Source: Anaeramoeba flamelloides
Taxonomy: Eukaryota; Metamonada; Anaeramoebidae
Direction: 5' to 3'
Length of the DNA: 64,000 nucleotides
Assembly: GCA_027625915.1 (NCBI GenBank)
Contig: JANTQA010000045.1
Location: 2,480,001-2,544,000, forward strand
The position numbers and the translations under genes were made by a program. The number at the start of each line of letters is the position of its first letter. Within the stretch, counting starts at the first letter, position 1. Positions 22,801-34,310 of the stretch are shown here, piece after piece. A model generated the notes under the pieces. The model searched no databases, had not been told where the DNA came from, and was given only the letters and a program-made list of their open reading frames with translations.

Positions 22801-24873
22801 CATTACTTGAGTTCAAATAAACCACCATATTGTTTAGCTAAAAATCCAAACCATAAGACTACCCCCTTAATCAAAAATTTCTTTATTTAGGAATTTTTTA
22901 TGATATGGGTTAATGATCATAGCAGATCTTGCTTTTATTTTATCAAAAATCTTTTTGATCTGAAAATTATTTATTAAAAACAATATATTTTTTTTTTTTT
23001 TTTATTATATTTATTTTTTTTAAAAAACAAAACATTTATTTATACATATACACAAAAAAAAAAAACATTATCTACCTTAAATTTGTATAAACAGATAAGT
23101 TCTGGACTGATCAATTTGGCAAAAAAGCAAGCATTGGGAGAAACATTAAGATATATTTTATTAAATATATTAACTAATAAAGAAATTGTATGGTTAAAAA
23201 AATCATTAGAGCCATTTAGTGAAATTGATAATAACATTGAAAATAAAAAGGAGCTATATTTCCAGGGTATTGAGTATTTAAAAAATGAATTAAATTATTC
23301 AGACATAATTTTTATCAATGCAATTATTGATCCAAATAATGCAGGAGGAAAGATCCAAAAAATTTATACAAATTTATTTCATTTTTCAGAATCCATAGGG
23401 TTTACATTGTCAATAATTAAAATGGCCATTTGCCAAGAAGTGCAACGGACACCACGAGCGGGGTCTTTATTTCGGGCGAACAATGTGGCAACGAAAATGA
23501 TCACTCAATATTCGCTTGTATATGGCCAAGAATTTCTTAAGGAATTATTAAATCCAACTATCAAAGAATTGTGCAAAACAAATTTATTTTTTGAAACAGA
23601 TCCAAGTAGAATAGATGAAGGGGACGATGAGGAAGAAAAATGTAATGAGGGTATGAGGAATTTAAAGACTTGGTTTCATACATTGTGTGATTCCATTTTT
23701 AAAGGGATGAAATATGCGCCGGTTGGCTTTAGAATAATTACAAACACTTTAAAATCCGAAGTGAAGAAAAAGTTCCCAGATAATGTAATTTCTTCAGTTG
23801 GCGGGTTTATTTTTTTAAGGTTCCTTTGCCCAGCAATAGTATCGCCGCAGTATTATAATTTAATTGATGAGGAGCCTACGAAAAATGCCAAAAGGGGGCT
23901 GCTTTTATTATCCACTGTTGTTCAGGCATTGTCAAATGGAATTACCTTTTCTTCCAATAGATTCCATATGCAGCCAATTAATGGCGATATAGTTAGTAGA
24001 TTTGAAGAGAGGAAAAATTGTTTAATTGAATTATCCAACGAAAAAATTCTATCATCAATTTTAGAAAAGCAAAATAAACAAAATATTAATATCGAGAAAA
24101 AAATTAGAATTGATCAAAAGGATTTTATTTTTAATTTGAATTTCCAAGACTCGGATTCGCCATATTTTTTAAAATTAAATTCGAATAAACAAGAAATTGA
24201 AACAAATGAATTTACAAAGCAATTAAAGGATTTAATTGAAATTTTAATCATCAATGGAAAAAATAAATCAAATAAAGATTTTTTAAATGAAAACCAGTTG
24301 ATGGCAATTAAAAGAACCAACGAAAAAAGTGAAAAGCTGATTTTGTTATTAAATAATTTCCAAAAATTATTTACCACGATAGAAAGCTTTTACCAAGGAT
24401 TAGAAAAGGAAAAAACCATATATGATCTAACGATTAAGCAGAAAAAGGATCTCAAAAAAAAAAAGAAATTAGAAAAAATGAAGTCATCCAAAAATGGTCA
24501 ATCAACATTAAAATTAACGCCTGAGGAGCATTGGGTGCATTTAGAAAACGTGCCACCAATTAAAGAGGGGATTTTCTCTTCCAACTTCTTATTAGAAAAC
24601 GGGAAAAAAACAAAATGGAAAAAAACAAAATTTACAATAAAGGAAACCTTTTTAGCAATCTCACAAAAGCCTTTTAACCAAATACAAGAAGTGATGGTCA
24701 TAAACGCCGATATTAGAATCTCGCCTTCAGATAGAACAATTAAGAAAAAAAATTCTTTTACCATTAAAAGACACACAGATAAAAAAACTAGATGTGTGAT
24801 TTGTAATAAAACTGAAGAAAGAGATAATTGGGTTGAAATAATTCGTGATATCAGAAAAAAAGTGAATAATTAA
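16804..24873 (+). CDS. CH domain - coiled coil - RasGAP - PH protein
   Basis: Predicted GTPase-activating protein of about 1053 residues that would switch off a Ras-type GTPase at membrane or actin. Proposed exons: 16804-16995, 17503-17667, 17855-17959, 18131-18580, 18751-18980, 21729-21969 and 23095-24873; every junction keeps frame with GT-AG ends. Exons 1-3 give a calponin-homology-like fold (VFLRWVNHHFQKSGVNYKI, later LLKFFLYLALKDP). Exon 4 is a Glu/Lys/Gln coiled coil followed by a helical segment. Exon 7 has the RasGAP core with the arginine-finger motif SLFRANNVATK (Arg near residue 588) and FLRFLCPAIVSP, then a C-terminal PH domain (from EGIFSSNFLLENGKK to NWVEIIRDI). Introns 5 (2.7 kb) and 6 (1.1 kb) are far longer than the others and contain repeats. 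The exon 6 acceptor could instead be at 21780, also in frame. Exons 1-5 might be a separate gene; shared helical style and matching phases argue for one. Confidence 0.8.
19705..19980 (+). repeat. Dispersed repeat with internal hairpin, copy 1
   Basis: Lies inside the long intron of the RasGAP gene. It matches the reverse complement of 52525-52795, with about 85% identity by eye over the best 95 bp, for example AGGAGATCCAAAACGA and AAACAATATGAGATG. It contains a long internal fold-back at about 19769-19876, whose arms share ATATGATATT and TTCGAAGTG. A fragment of the same family is at 46183-46275. Confidence 0.7.
21075..21345 (+). repeat. Dispersed palindromic repeat (GGTTTTCCAGAATTC family), copy 1
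   Basis: Contains the fold-back GGTTTTCCAGAATTCAAAAG ... CTTTTGAATTCTGGAAAAT, then a second pair of arms rich in AAATTTAAAGAAAATT, and ends GGCACTCTACAGCGC. The same phrases occur at 39905-40015 and 51905-52190. It sits in the long RasGAP intron just upstream of exon 6. Confidence 0.6.
22534..22870. mobile_element. Possible TTAA-flanked element in a RasGAP intron
   Basis: 337 bp that begins TTAAAGGGACTTTAAC and ends GACTACCCCCTTAA. TTAA is present at both ends, and the short inverted ends resemble those of the other TTAA-flanked repeats in this window. The terminal match is only about ten bases, so the call is tentative. Confidence 0.35.
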
Positions 24874-25628
24874 AAATAAAATAAAAACTTTGATTTTCAT
24901 TTTTTAATTTTTTTAAAAATTCAATTTTTTTAAAAAATTTCTCATTTCATTTTTTTTTTTTTTTTGGTTGTTCTCTTTGTGTGTTTTTTTGTAATGTCTG
25001 TTTTAGCTTTTGGTTTTATTTATTATTGTGTTATAGTTCAACTGTTTTTGAGTCAAGGTGTGTCGGTTTTAATTCAAGAAATAGAACATATTCTATGAGT
25101 TTTATACAATGTTCTTCTCAAAATAATTTTTTAATTTTTAGAGTAGGATCATTTTTTTCTAATTTAGTCTAAATTTTTTCTTTTTTCTTATTTTGCTTTT
25201 TGCTTTTTAATTTTTTTTTTCTTTTCTTTTTATATTTTTTCTTTAAAAAAAGTCAATTTGTAAAAAAAAAGAATAGTTAAAAAGTCAAAATTAACATTCA
25301 GAAAATTGAGGCTAGGTAATTTCTTTTAAAATGAATACACTTACAATTAAAAAATCTTATTGTTAACATTTGTAATTTTAGAAAGAGTTGGAGAAATTGT
25401 ACAAAATATCTTCCAATGAAAAGTGCCCAAAAATTTTTCAAATTTTTTTTTTTTTTGAAATTTATTGTTTGTTAACTTGGTTCTTTAATGGATCTCAACA
25501 CTAATTTGAATCGTATTCTTTCTCTTATTTCTTAACAATAATTAAAGTTTGGTTAATTTTTGATAAAAAGTCCTTGATTTATTCATTTTTCTCTCTGCAA
25601 GCTTAGGTGAAAGGGAGTAATTATTATT

Positions 25629-25661
<33 letters not shown>

Positions 25662-27295
25662 ATGAGATATTAATATGTATAATTTTCAAAATGGGAAATT
25701 TATTCATAAAAATGAAATTAATTTGTTCCAAAATTATGAATCAAAACGCTATATTTGTTATTTTTCTCTCGTAAAAATATTTAAAAAAATATAAAAAATG
25801 ATGAGATATTTTTAAGAAACACATCACTTCATATATTTGATATTTTTTTTTAATTGAAAATTTTTCTTCTTCCAAAAACAATTTTTTAAAATAAAATAAA
25901 TAGATCATTATTGGGGGATTATTTACTGTCTGATCATATTTTTGATATTCCTACTTAATCTGATTCTATTCCTCTCTTTTCTCAATTTCAAAAAAAAAAA
26001 TAATAATAATAAATTTTCGAACAAGTTCAAATAAATCAAAAAATAAACAAATATTTGGATTAAAAATAAAATCATAAATTTTTCTTCAAATACTTCCCCA
26101 ACAATATAATTTATTTCCAAAAAGGTGGGGAGAATTTTATTTGAAAATATCCTATTTAAACCCAGTCCTCATCATAAAATTTTTCAAAATAACAGAATCC
26201 TCAACAATCATTTTTTGATTTTTGATAGTAATTCAATTTGTTTGTTAGTATTGTATTAAATAAATAAAAGATAATAAAAAATGTCTGATCTGGATTTTAT
26301 ATGATCATTTTCAAGTTAAGGGTGAAATATGGTAATTAATTTTTTTTTTGTTTTGATTGAAAAAATCGTTATCATAAGAGGTTTAATCTTGATAAAATTT
26401 CCAATAGAATTGAAAGCTTGTACAATATTTTATTGTTTAAAATATCCTTTGTATACTTATAATATTTCACCTTTTTTAATGAAATTTGACTGGCATTTTT
26501 TTTACCAAAAATAATACATTTTTTTTTTATCTGTTTCTTTGGAATATTTTAATGTGCATTTTTGGAATAAACAGCATAGTCCTCGATCCAATCAGTATTA
26601 ATATTTAAATGAATTATGTATTGTCAATTAACGAATAGATAAATTAATAAAGAGATTTCAAAAAATGTAAAAAAATTGCCCGACTTACTTGGAAATAGTT
26701 TAGTCTTAAAAACATCAATTCAGATTTTGAAAAAAAGCTACCCAACAAATAAATTGAGAACATATATTTCCCTCTATTTTACAAAAATTTTCATTTTTTA
26801 ATCTAAAAATTAAAATTCATACCAAGTGAAAGATTGATCAACTAAATACCAAAATAAGAAGAGCAGAAACCTAACCGGATATATATATATATTTTTTTTT
26901 TCATTTTTCATACTCTGTAAACCGAAAGGGACTAATATTGGAAGAGATATTTATGGAACGAAAGTTTTTTTTGAAATATGCTGTTATTTTCCAATTAAAA
27001 AAAGAAAATTTTTACTTTAGGTTCCAAATATTATGAATTAATTATTAGCTGAAAAAACCCAAATATCTTTAGAAAATCAATTAGAAATGAGATTTTTAGA
27101 CATTTAATTAATCTTTCTTCATTGGACTTTGAGATAAAATTTTAATTATGAGAATTTGATTTTTACAGTAAATTAGCGTTTATTTCAATTTTAGCACTCG
27201 AAGGAAGGTTTTTTATTGAAGATCCGATCAAAAAAAAAAATAACAAAAAATATTCAGACAAAACAAGTTCATCAAACAATTATGGTTTTATTATG
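24874..27295. other. Gene-free stretch after the RasGAP gene
   Basis: Contains a poly-T run after the stop codon, one copy of a 550-600 bp dispersed repeat (25039-25625), and otherwise AT-rich sequence with no frame that looks coding. It includes the 3' untranslated regions of the RasGAP gene on the left and of the convergent J-domain gene on the right. Confidence 0.55.
25039..25625 (+). repeat. Dispersed repeat (TATTCTATGAG family), copy 1
   Basis: Aligns in the same orientation with 30908-31460. Shared landmarks in order: AGTTTTAATTCAAG/ATCCAAAG, ATTCTATGAG, GTTCTTCTCAAA/ATTCTTCTCAAA, a T-rich spacer, TTACAATTAAAAAATCTTAT, then CAAATTTTT stretches. It starts about 170 bp after the RasGAP stop, so it may be in that gene's 3' region. 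No coding capacity was seen; a SINE is possible, but I found no convincing pol III promoter boxes. Confidence 0.6.
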
Positions 27296-27910
27296 TTAAA
27301 ACTCTGATTTTTGATAGTACCTTTTCTTTTTTTCATAGACCCTTTTAATTGTCTCGTATGCGTGTGCTATTGTGTGCCATTCATCGTGGCACTTTTGATC
27401 ACAATTTTTTACAACATCTGGGTGTTTCTTAATGGACAATTTCCTATATGCTCTTTGGATCTCTTGAAGCGAAGCGTCGTTCTTGACACCCAATATTTCG
27501 AGATCGTTTGGTAAATCTAAATCACGTGGATCCCATTTTTCTCCTTCAATTCTCATATAAAATATGAAAATTCCAACCAGTAAAATGATTACAGCAGGAT
27601 GGAAGATGAAATTTTTAATTTTTGTCAAGATCCCTTTTTTTTGTTCTTCTTCTTTTTCTTTCTCTTTCTCTTTTTCTTTTTCTTTGTTATGGTTGTTTTT
27701 GTCTTTTTGTTGTTCAAGGTATTCTTTGTATTTTCTTTCAAAGTTTCTTTTTGCTTTTAATTGTTCAAATTTGCTCAATTTTTTATTTCTGGAATTGTGA
27801 TCCTTAACGAAGCTCTCTGAATGAATTTTTTTTTTTGTCTTGTGCCTTTGTCTTTTCCCACCTTTCATTTGAGCCGGTTTAAGTACTTTTTTTTTTGAAC
27901 TTTGGTTCAT
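27296..27910 (-). CDS. Membrane-anchored J-domain (DnaJ-like) co-chaperone
   Basis: Single exon, 204 residues. The N-terminus (1-90) is very basic, ending in a Lys/Glu run encoded by near-repeated GAAAAA codons. One transmembrane segment follows at about 101-119 (FIFHPAVIILLVGIFIFYM). A C-terminal J domain covers about 137-200: DLEILGVKNDASLQEIQRAYRKLSIKKHPD with the HPD tripeptide at 163-165, then helix 3-like sequence EWHTIAHAYETIKR. J domains stimulate Hsp70 ATPase (known). The single anchor next to the J domain suggests an endoplasmic reticulum or other endomembrane location, in the style of ERdj or Sec63-type proteins; which one is not decidable. Between the HPD motif and helix 3 lies an unusual NCDQKC dicysteine. 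The stop is TAA. Confidence 0.88.
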   Translation of the reverse strand: MNQSSKKKVLKPAQMKGGKRQRHKTKKKIHSESFVKDHNSRNKKLSKFEQLKAKRNFERKYKEYLEQQKDKNNHNKEKEKEKEKEKEEEQKKGILTKIKNFIFHPAVIILLVGIFIFYMRIEGEKWDPRDLDLPNDLEILGVKNDASLQEIQRAYRKLSIKKHPDVVKNCDQKCHDEWHTIAHAYETIKRVYEKKKRYYQKSEF

Positions 27911-28534
27911 TTGGATTTTAGTTTGTTAACAAATAAATATGAAATCAAAAAACAAAAAAATAAATAATTGTTCTTCTTATTGAAACAAAAATCAAACAAA
28001 ATTTTCTTTCGACTTTCCAAAAAGCTTTTGAAAGTCAAGGAAGAATCTAAAATGTTGTATTCCAAACACAATTTTCGATTTTTAATTTCCAATTTAGAAT
28101 TGAAGATTTAATCTTGTCTTTTGATTCTTCGTTTTTGATTTTTTTTGTACAGAACTGCTCGAAAAGTTTTTTCTTTAATTGTCCAAACTACAATAATTTC
28201 CAATTATACAAATACCCAAATAATGATTTTTTTTAGTGGTTTCAAAATTAATAATATTTTGAGCTTTTGGTTAACAAAGATAATTTCATTTTTTTGTATT
28301 TAACTTTTTGAAAAAAAGTAAAATTCTTATTGATCTCCCTTTAAAACACAAACTTTTTTTTGTTCAACAAATTATGTTGCCACTCTTTTTTTCAAACTTA
28401 TTCTTCTGTTAACAAAAATTTGAATCCTTTGCTTTTTTTTTCTTTTTTTTTTAAATTTTTTTTTTCAATAAAACCCTTTCTTTTTTTGATTAAAAACAAT
28501 CCTAATCCAAAGATCACCTAAATCTTTTTAAACA

Positions 28535-28876
28535 ATGCGCGTAATTACAGCTTACTTACTTTGTGTCATGGGAGGAAACCAAACACCAGGTGTTGAAGAC
28601 ATCAAAAACGTCTTCAAGGCAGCCGGTATCGATGACTCTGACAAAGATGGAAGAATTGAAAAATTTGTTGGCTTAATGAAAGGAAAAAACATTTTTGATG
28701 TTATTAATGCAGGAAAACTCCAAATGGGATCTCTTCCAATGGGAGGAATGGGCGGATCTGGTGGAAGCAGTGAAAAGAAAGAAGAAGAAAAAGAAGAAGA
28801 GCCTGAACCTGAACCTGAGCCAGAATCTGAATCAGAATCAGATGACGATATGTTTGGTGGTGGTTTGTTTGATTAA
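28535..28876 (+). CDS. RPLP2: 60S acidic ribosomal protein P2
   Basis: Single exon of 113 residues, the usual length. Stalk protein of the large ribosomal subunit; P1/P2 dimers recruit translation GTPases. N-terminal dimerisation domain MRVITAYLLCVMGG ... TPGVEDIKNVFKAAGI and DKDGRIEKFVGLMKGK; a Gly/Met hinge follows (residues 65-80). The tail is acidic with alternating Glu-Pro and Glu-Ser, ending SDDDMFGGGLFD, the conserved GTPase-recruiting terminus (animals have SDDDMGFGLFD). The start ATG is followed by the typical MR...AYLL sequence. The upstream 120 bp is strongly T-rich, possibly part of the promoter or leader. Codons are GC-richer than in the neighbours, as expected of a highly expressed gene. 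Confidence 0.97.
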   Translation: MRVITAYLLCVMGGNQTPGVEDIKNVFKAAGIDDSDKDGRIEKFVGLMKGKNIFDVINAGKLQMGSLPMGGMGGSGGSSEKKEEEKEEEPEPEPEPESESESDDDMFGGGLFD

Positions 28877-30485
28877 ATTAAATAAAGAGAAATCAATAAA
28901 ACAACAAAAAAAAAAAAAAAAAAAAACAAAAAATTTAAACACCAACACTTTAACAAAGACTAAAAAGAAAGAAAATAAATAACGATCAATTCTTATTTCT
29001 TTTTTGCTTTTTTCATGCTTTTCAATATTTATTTTTTTGAAACAACCAAACTTTTTTATTTGGATCCTTCTTTGATCAAAAAATGATTACTTTTAAAAGC
29101 AAAAGCATTAATAACTTGAGTGAATTAGCAAAACGAAGATCCTTGTTCACGTTGACGAATTTGCAATTAGTGTCCATTAATCAATTTTGTTTTGAAATGA
29201 AAGTTTTTATATGATATTTACATTTCCATGATTTAACAAAATAGTAGGTTTCTTTATGAAAAGGAAACCACCGTTTTTAAATACAATCAGATCATTAAAA
29301 AAATACCAGACAATGATGAAATTTGTTTTTGTTTTTGTTTTTGGAATATTTGGAGATAAGCAATTTGAAATTTTCCTCTGTACATTTTTAGAAACAATCG
29401 AAACACTTTTGAAAAAAAGAGCACCTTTTTAAGGAAGTGGTTCCATTTCAAAAATCTTCAAGGTTTGAGTATTTTGATATTTATTGAATAATATATTGTT
29501 TCTCTTTGGTTCAACTGACCGAAAAATTTTTAGAAAAAAACAAATAAAATTTTAATTTTACTGAAATTCACAAGGAAAATTTTGTAAGAAATTTTTTTCT
29601 ATTTGAAAAAAATATAAAAAAAAAAATGTAATTGAGTATTATTTTTTCAGATAGCATTTTGTCTGGGGGGGGATCTCATTTAATTTTCTTAATTTCAACA
29701 AAATCAGGGAATTGTTGGTTGTAATGAATTTTTTTTTATAAAATAAAACTTTTAGAAAATAATACGAATTGTTTGTTTTTTTTTTTTTAATTTAATTAAG
29801 AGTCAGTTTAAAGTTTTTGTATTTCGGGTATAGAATTAAGATGAATCAACAAAAATAAATAATCGATATTTAAAATGAAATTATTATTTTTAATTTATCA
29901 CTTGGGTCAGCAATAATAAAAATATTAATTGGGTTGTCATGAATAAAAGTTAAAGGATTGAAAGTGTAAAATGGTTAATCTAATTATTTAATATGGGATT
30001 AAAAATGTAATATCAGTTTTTTCATAGATTTCCTAAAATTGGGGACTTTTAAACAGAATATTCTATTGTTTTTTTACTCATATTACTACTTTTTTTGATA
30101 ATTTTAATTATTGACTTAATTTTACATTCCGGAATTAATTCTTGGAATATATTGGTTAAAAATTATATAAACATGGAATTTTGGTTTAAATTTTGTGGGA
30201 AACTATCTCTTATGCTGAAAATCATACAAAAATTAAATAAATTAGATTAACTGGGAAAATATGTTTAAATCTTTTAACTAAAATATATTAATGTTTGTTT
30301 AACCATTGTGTTATAAAACAATTGAACAGAACGATTTTGAAATCAAATAAATTTATTCAAATTAATTCTATTTCTATTAAAAAATTGAAAAACAAATATC
30401 TTTTTCTTGAACTTTTTCTGAATTAATTGGTTAAATTGAAATAATAATACCTAATAGGAATGATTTAAAAATCAAAATCAAGTTA

Positions 30486-30690
30486 TTACAGTCAGTACCA
30501 CTTTAAAGGTACAAACATCAACTAAATTTAATTCACAATAAAAATTTCAAATTTAGGCAGAAAATTCAGATTGTAGTATATTAAATTGTTAAAAAACAAT
30601 TACAAAATTGTTCGCGCGTTAATTTTAGAATTTTATGTGTCTTAAATTTCGATGATATTTGCACCTTAAACGTGGAACTAAATATAATGT
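30486..30690. mobile_element. MITE-like palindrome, family CAGTCAGTTCCAC, copy B (decayed)
   Basis: The left end CAGTCAGTACCACTTTAAAG matches copy A at 14637-14839. The right end, CACCTTAAACGTGGAACTAA, has lost the terminal bases. The internal phrases AAATTTAATTCACAATAAAAA and ATGTGTCTTAAATTTCGATG are recognisable. Older than copy A. Confidence 0.65.
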
Positions 30691-30907
30691 AAATTTTTCT
30701 AGAATATGGGTTTTTCGATCAAGGGTTAGAAAAAAAATTGGGAAATAATGTCAGAAGTATATTAAAAAAAGGGATATTAAATCAAGAAATAGTGAATTTT
30801 GTTAATTTTTGTTACTGAAATATTTGAATTTTTTTTTAATTTATTTTACAATTTATAGGTAAATATAAAAACACATTTCTCTTTTCTTTTTATTTAAACA
30901 TTAATCC

Positions 30908-31460
30908 AAACTCTTGTTCGGTCAAAGTTGCCCAGTTTTAATCCAAAGTATAGAAATTATTCTATGAGATTAATATGGTATTCTTCTCAAATTAAAGTCT
31001 CGATTTTTATATCTAAAAACCTTTTTTCTCATTTTATTTTTATTTTTTTTTTTTTTTTTCAATTATTTTTCTTTTTTCTTTTTTCTTTTTTAAAAATTCA
31101 ATTCGAAAAAAAAAAAAAAGTGTTATGTATGCCATATTAACTTTAAGAAAGGTTAAATGTTGTATGTTCTTTTAAAATTCATATATTTACAATTCAAAAA
31201 TCTTATTTTCAGAACGATGAATTACCATAAAAATAGAAAATTTTTGCATCAAGTTTGAATGAAAGGGACCTTAAAATTTTTTTTAACATTTTTATTTTTT
31301 CAAAATTTTATCGTTTCTTGGGGCATTTTCCTTATTAATATTAATATTTAACTTAATTTTATAATTTATCTTATTTCTTAGTAATTGTATGTTGTTTAAT
31401 TTAAAAAAAAAAAATGAATTTATTATTTTTAGCTTGTTACCCTTGAGTTAAATAGTAGTT
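30908..31460 (+). repeat. Dispersed repeat (TATTCTATGAG family), copy 2
   Basis: Same order of landmarks as 25039-25625: CCAGTTTTAATCCAAAG, TATTCTATGAG, GGTATTCTTCTCAAAT, a long T-rich spacer, TTACAATTCAAAAATCTTAT and GGGACCTT. The two copies have diverged by many substitutions. Confidence 0.6.
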
Positions 31461-31514
31461 AATTTCTAAAAAAGAGAAATTTTTTATATTACAATTACGA
31501 ATACTTTAAGAATC

Positions 31515-32298
31515 TCTCAAATATCCGGGAAAACCCCCGAACATAGAAAATACTGGAAATGTTTTCAACCGGGAAAAAACACTTTTTTAGCAACTTCCAA
31601 GAAACTCTGGTTCAAATATACTCAGTTTAAAGGTAAATTTGGAATTTTCTTGTAGAATATTTTTTTTCTTTGAAAATATCAAAATTCAAAATATTTATAT
31701 TTGTGGGGAATAGAATTCATCCCCTTTTGTATAAAAGGAATTGGTATCTTCGATGGCTTAACATTTCTGATCATTTTGAAATGGGGTTAACTAAATGAGA
31801 GAAATTTTACTTGTGAAGAAAATTTCTAATTGTGTATCGTTACCCATAATTTTATAATCTTAAACACAATTCAAAAATGACAGAGTCATATCTAATCGTA
31901 CAATACATATATCAAGACCATACACAAGGTGACCCAAGCCAAAGATTATTTTAACTTCCTATTCCATAAAAGAAACTGCGTTTAACTAAAACATACAAAA
32001 ACACACAATACCAAACCTAAATATACTCTAGAAATATCCTGACATAAATATACACTTACCCAAATATACTCCAACAATTACACAAATATACTCAAAAGGA
32101 ACCAAAAACTCTATAGAGGCTTCAAAGTAGAAAATTCAAAAAATATATTTTGTAGTAAAGTAAAATTGTTATTTTACCGTTAAACTGAGTATATTTGAAC
32201 CAGAGTTTCTTCGAAGTTGTTAAATTCGTGTTTTTTCCCAGTTAACAAATTTTCTGGTTGTTTAATTTTAGGGTTTTTTTCGAATATTTCAAATACCT
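31515..32298. mobile_element. DNA element with inverted ends of about 130 bp
   Basis: The left arm contains GGGAAAAAACAC and GAAACTCTGGTTCAAATATA followed by CTCAGTTTAA. The right arm is the reverse complement with few changes, including an identical stretch of about 30 bp. The arms extend outward to CTCAAATATCCGGG on the left and CGAATATTTCAAATAC on the right. The central part repeats the arm phrase AAATATACTC or near variants several times (about 32020-32100). There is no coding frame. Non-autonomous DNA transposon or foldback element is the likely reading. Confidence 0.7.
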
Positions 32299-32559
32299 TA
32301 CTCTAATGTACTTAAAAGTTTAAAAATGCACTTATTTCCTTGATCAAAATCAAAAAACTAAAATAATTACTTAAAAAAATTTTATTTTTTTTTCAAAAAA
32401 TTAAAAGTATAACAAGTTTTTTAACAGATATTGATAAAAATACAATGATAATTTTAATAATCATCCATAATATATATATATATATATACTATCAATATTT
32501 GTAAATAGTTTGTAATAATATAAATATTCAAACATAATTATTCAAAATCACAATAAAAA

Positions 32560-34310
32560 TTAATTGTCATTTTCGAGATCACATTCATACATCCTTGAAT
32601 GCGTTAAAAATACATTATCGATAATATTGTTTGAGATTTGACTAATTTTTGGGTTATTGTGTTGAGTAAGTTTTTCAATGATTTTCAGAATTCCGTTTTC
32701 ATCAAAATGGTCGACTATTGCTAAATTTTCAAATTCTATAAGGCTGCTAATTGTTCTTAAAGTTGGTCGGATAATGGAGAGATCATTTTCAAATAACATG
32801 TGATCGCAAAGGATTTGAATTGCGCCTTGCTTGCAAATAGACAAATATTGATCATTTTTGGAATTTAAAAAAACATGATATAACATCCAAGACAGTTCGT
32901 ATTTAAGTTCCTTATTAAAATTAAAATTTGAAACGGATTTTTGTTCTTGTTCTTGTTCTTGTTCTTGTTCTTGTTCTTGTTCTTGTTTGTATAATTGGAA
33001 GATTTTCTTTAAGATTTGACAAGATAAGATTTGTTGGATTATTACAGAACCTGCTCTACTGGCTCTTCTTAAAACAAGCAAAAGATCGGATACAAAAGGC
33101 TTTGGATTGCTTGAGTTATCGAATAAATGATTCAAAATCCCAATTATTTGAAATTCTGAAAATAGTTCCTGTATCAAAGAATTTCTAGAGGAGTTTTTAA
33201 TTAATTGTGAAATGGCAAACAATGCAATCTGTTTGGTTTTATAATCCTTATTTGATATTTGGTTATTATTCAATAAATTTAATAATCGTTCCAAGGTATT
33301 AAATTGGCAAAAGTAAGAGAACAATGATTTCTTGTCACATAAGCTCGCCAAACCAGAGCAAGCCGATCTAATGAGGTACCTGTTCCTTTCTGTTAGTAGT
33401 CCTGTTAAAACCTCAATTAATGGCGAATATGTTTCAAGTTTTCTACAGAGCGATCCTTGGCATAAAGTTGCCAAGACCCAGGTTGTGACCTTATAGATTT
33501 GAGTTGGGTAATTTAGACCATAAATGTTGATCAAGTTCATACAAAAGTTGTTTGTTAAAAAGTCATCTTTTAAATCGTCAGAGTCTTGCAATAAGTTCCC
33601 AATCGTTAGAAGCGCCATTTCTAAGTATTCCTCTTCATCACACGTTAAATAATTAATCAAATATTGCATGATGCCTGTTCTTATTAAAGGTTCCGTTTGC
33701 TCAAATGTCCCACAACTCAAATTTGCAATTAAATGTAAAGCCTCAATCTGGATGTTTGGGTATTTTTGTTTCTGAGAAACAATTCCAAATAACATATTTG
33801 CAATGTTATTCCGAAGAAGAACATCAATATGGAATTTGTTGCCATAAGAATATACTTTTAAGGTTGACAAAGCAAACACCTTTTCATCATTGTCATCATC
33901 TGATACAGATTTAATAAGTTCCTGGATTTCGTTTTCCTTTTTTTTTTTTTTATTTTTTTGTGTTTTTTTTTGTGTTTTTTTTTTTGTGTTTTTGTAAACC
34001 AAACAAATTGTTTGAAAAAAGACAAATCGTGTAAGATTATTCGTAAAGCAGAAAAATGAATTTAAAAAAAGAAACTAATACAACACTAAATACTTACAAG
34101 AATATTTCCATAATGGTCTACTGTCGAATTTAGGCATGTGTTCATATTGGTACCGAGACTAATATTTCGTTTCCTTGTTAATAATTGATCTCTTCGCAAC
34201 CGAGACACATTCCTATTCAGAATTGACCTACGCTCCCTCGAAGATGACGTATCTTTTTTATGTTTATAAAGGTTTTGTCTTCTTTTTAATTTTAAAGCAA
34301 ATCTATTCAT
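32560..34310 (-). CDS. Importin subunit alpha (karyopherin alpha)
   Basis: Nuclear import adaptor that binds basic nuclear localisation signals and importin beta. Two exons read right to left: 34310-34098 (71 codons) and 33936-32560, with a 161-bp intron; the product is about 529 residues, the usual size. Exon 1 is the importin-beta-binding region, rich in Arg and Lys (MNRFALKLKRRQNLYKHKKD, then RRSILNRNVSRLRRDQLLTRKR). Exon 2 encodes armadillo repeats: IQELIKSVSDDDNDEK, then PNIQIEALHLIANLSCGTFE, EEEYLEMALLTIGNLLQDSD, YKVTTWVLATLCQGSL and RYLIRSACSGLASLCD. The Trp-Asn ladder of typical importin alpha is eroded (VLATLCQG in place of WTLSNLCRG), so ligand choice may differ. A Gln-Glu repeat near 32940-32993 inserts in a late repeat. 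The intron acceptor lies in an A-rich tract lacking pyrimidines, which is odd. The stop is TAA. Confidence 0.85.

Larger units (their letters stand above)
28877..32559. other. Gene-free stretch with repeats
   Basis: Includes the P2 3' region with an A-run, then a decayed MITE at 30486-30690, a dispersed repeat at 30908-31460, and an element with long inverted ends at 31515-32298. A TA microsatellite lies near 32470-32490. No coding frame could be supported. Confidence 0.55.
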
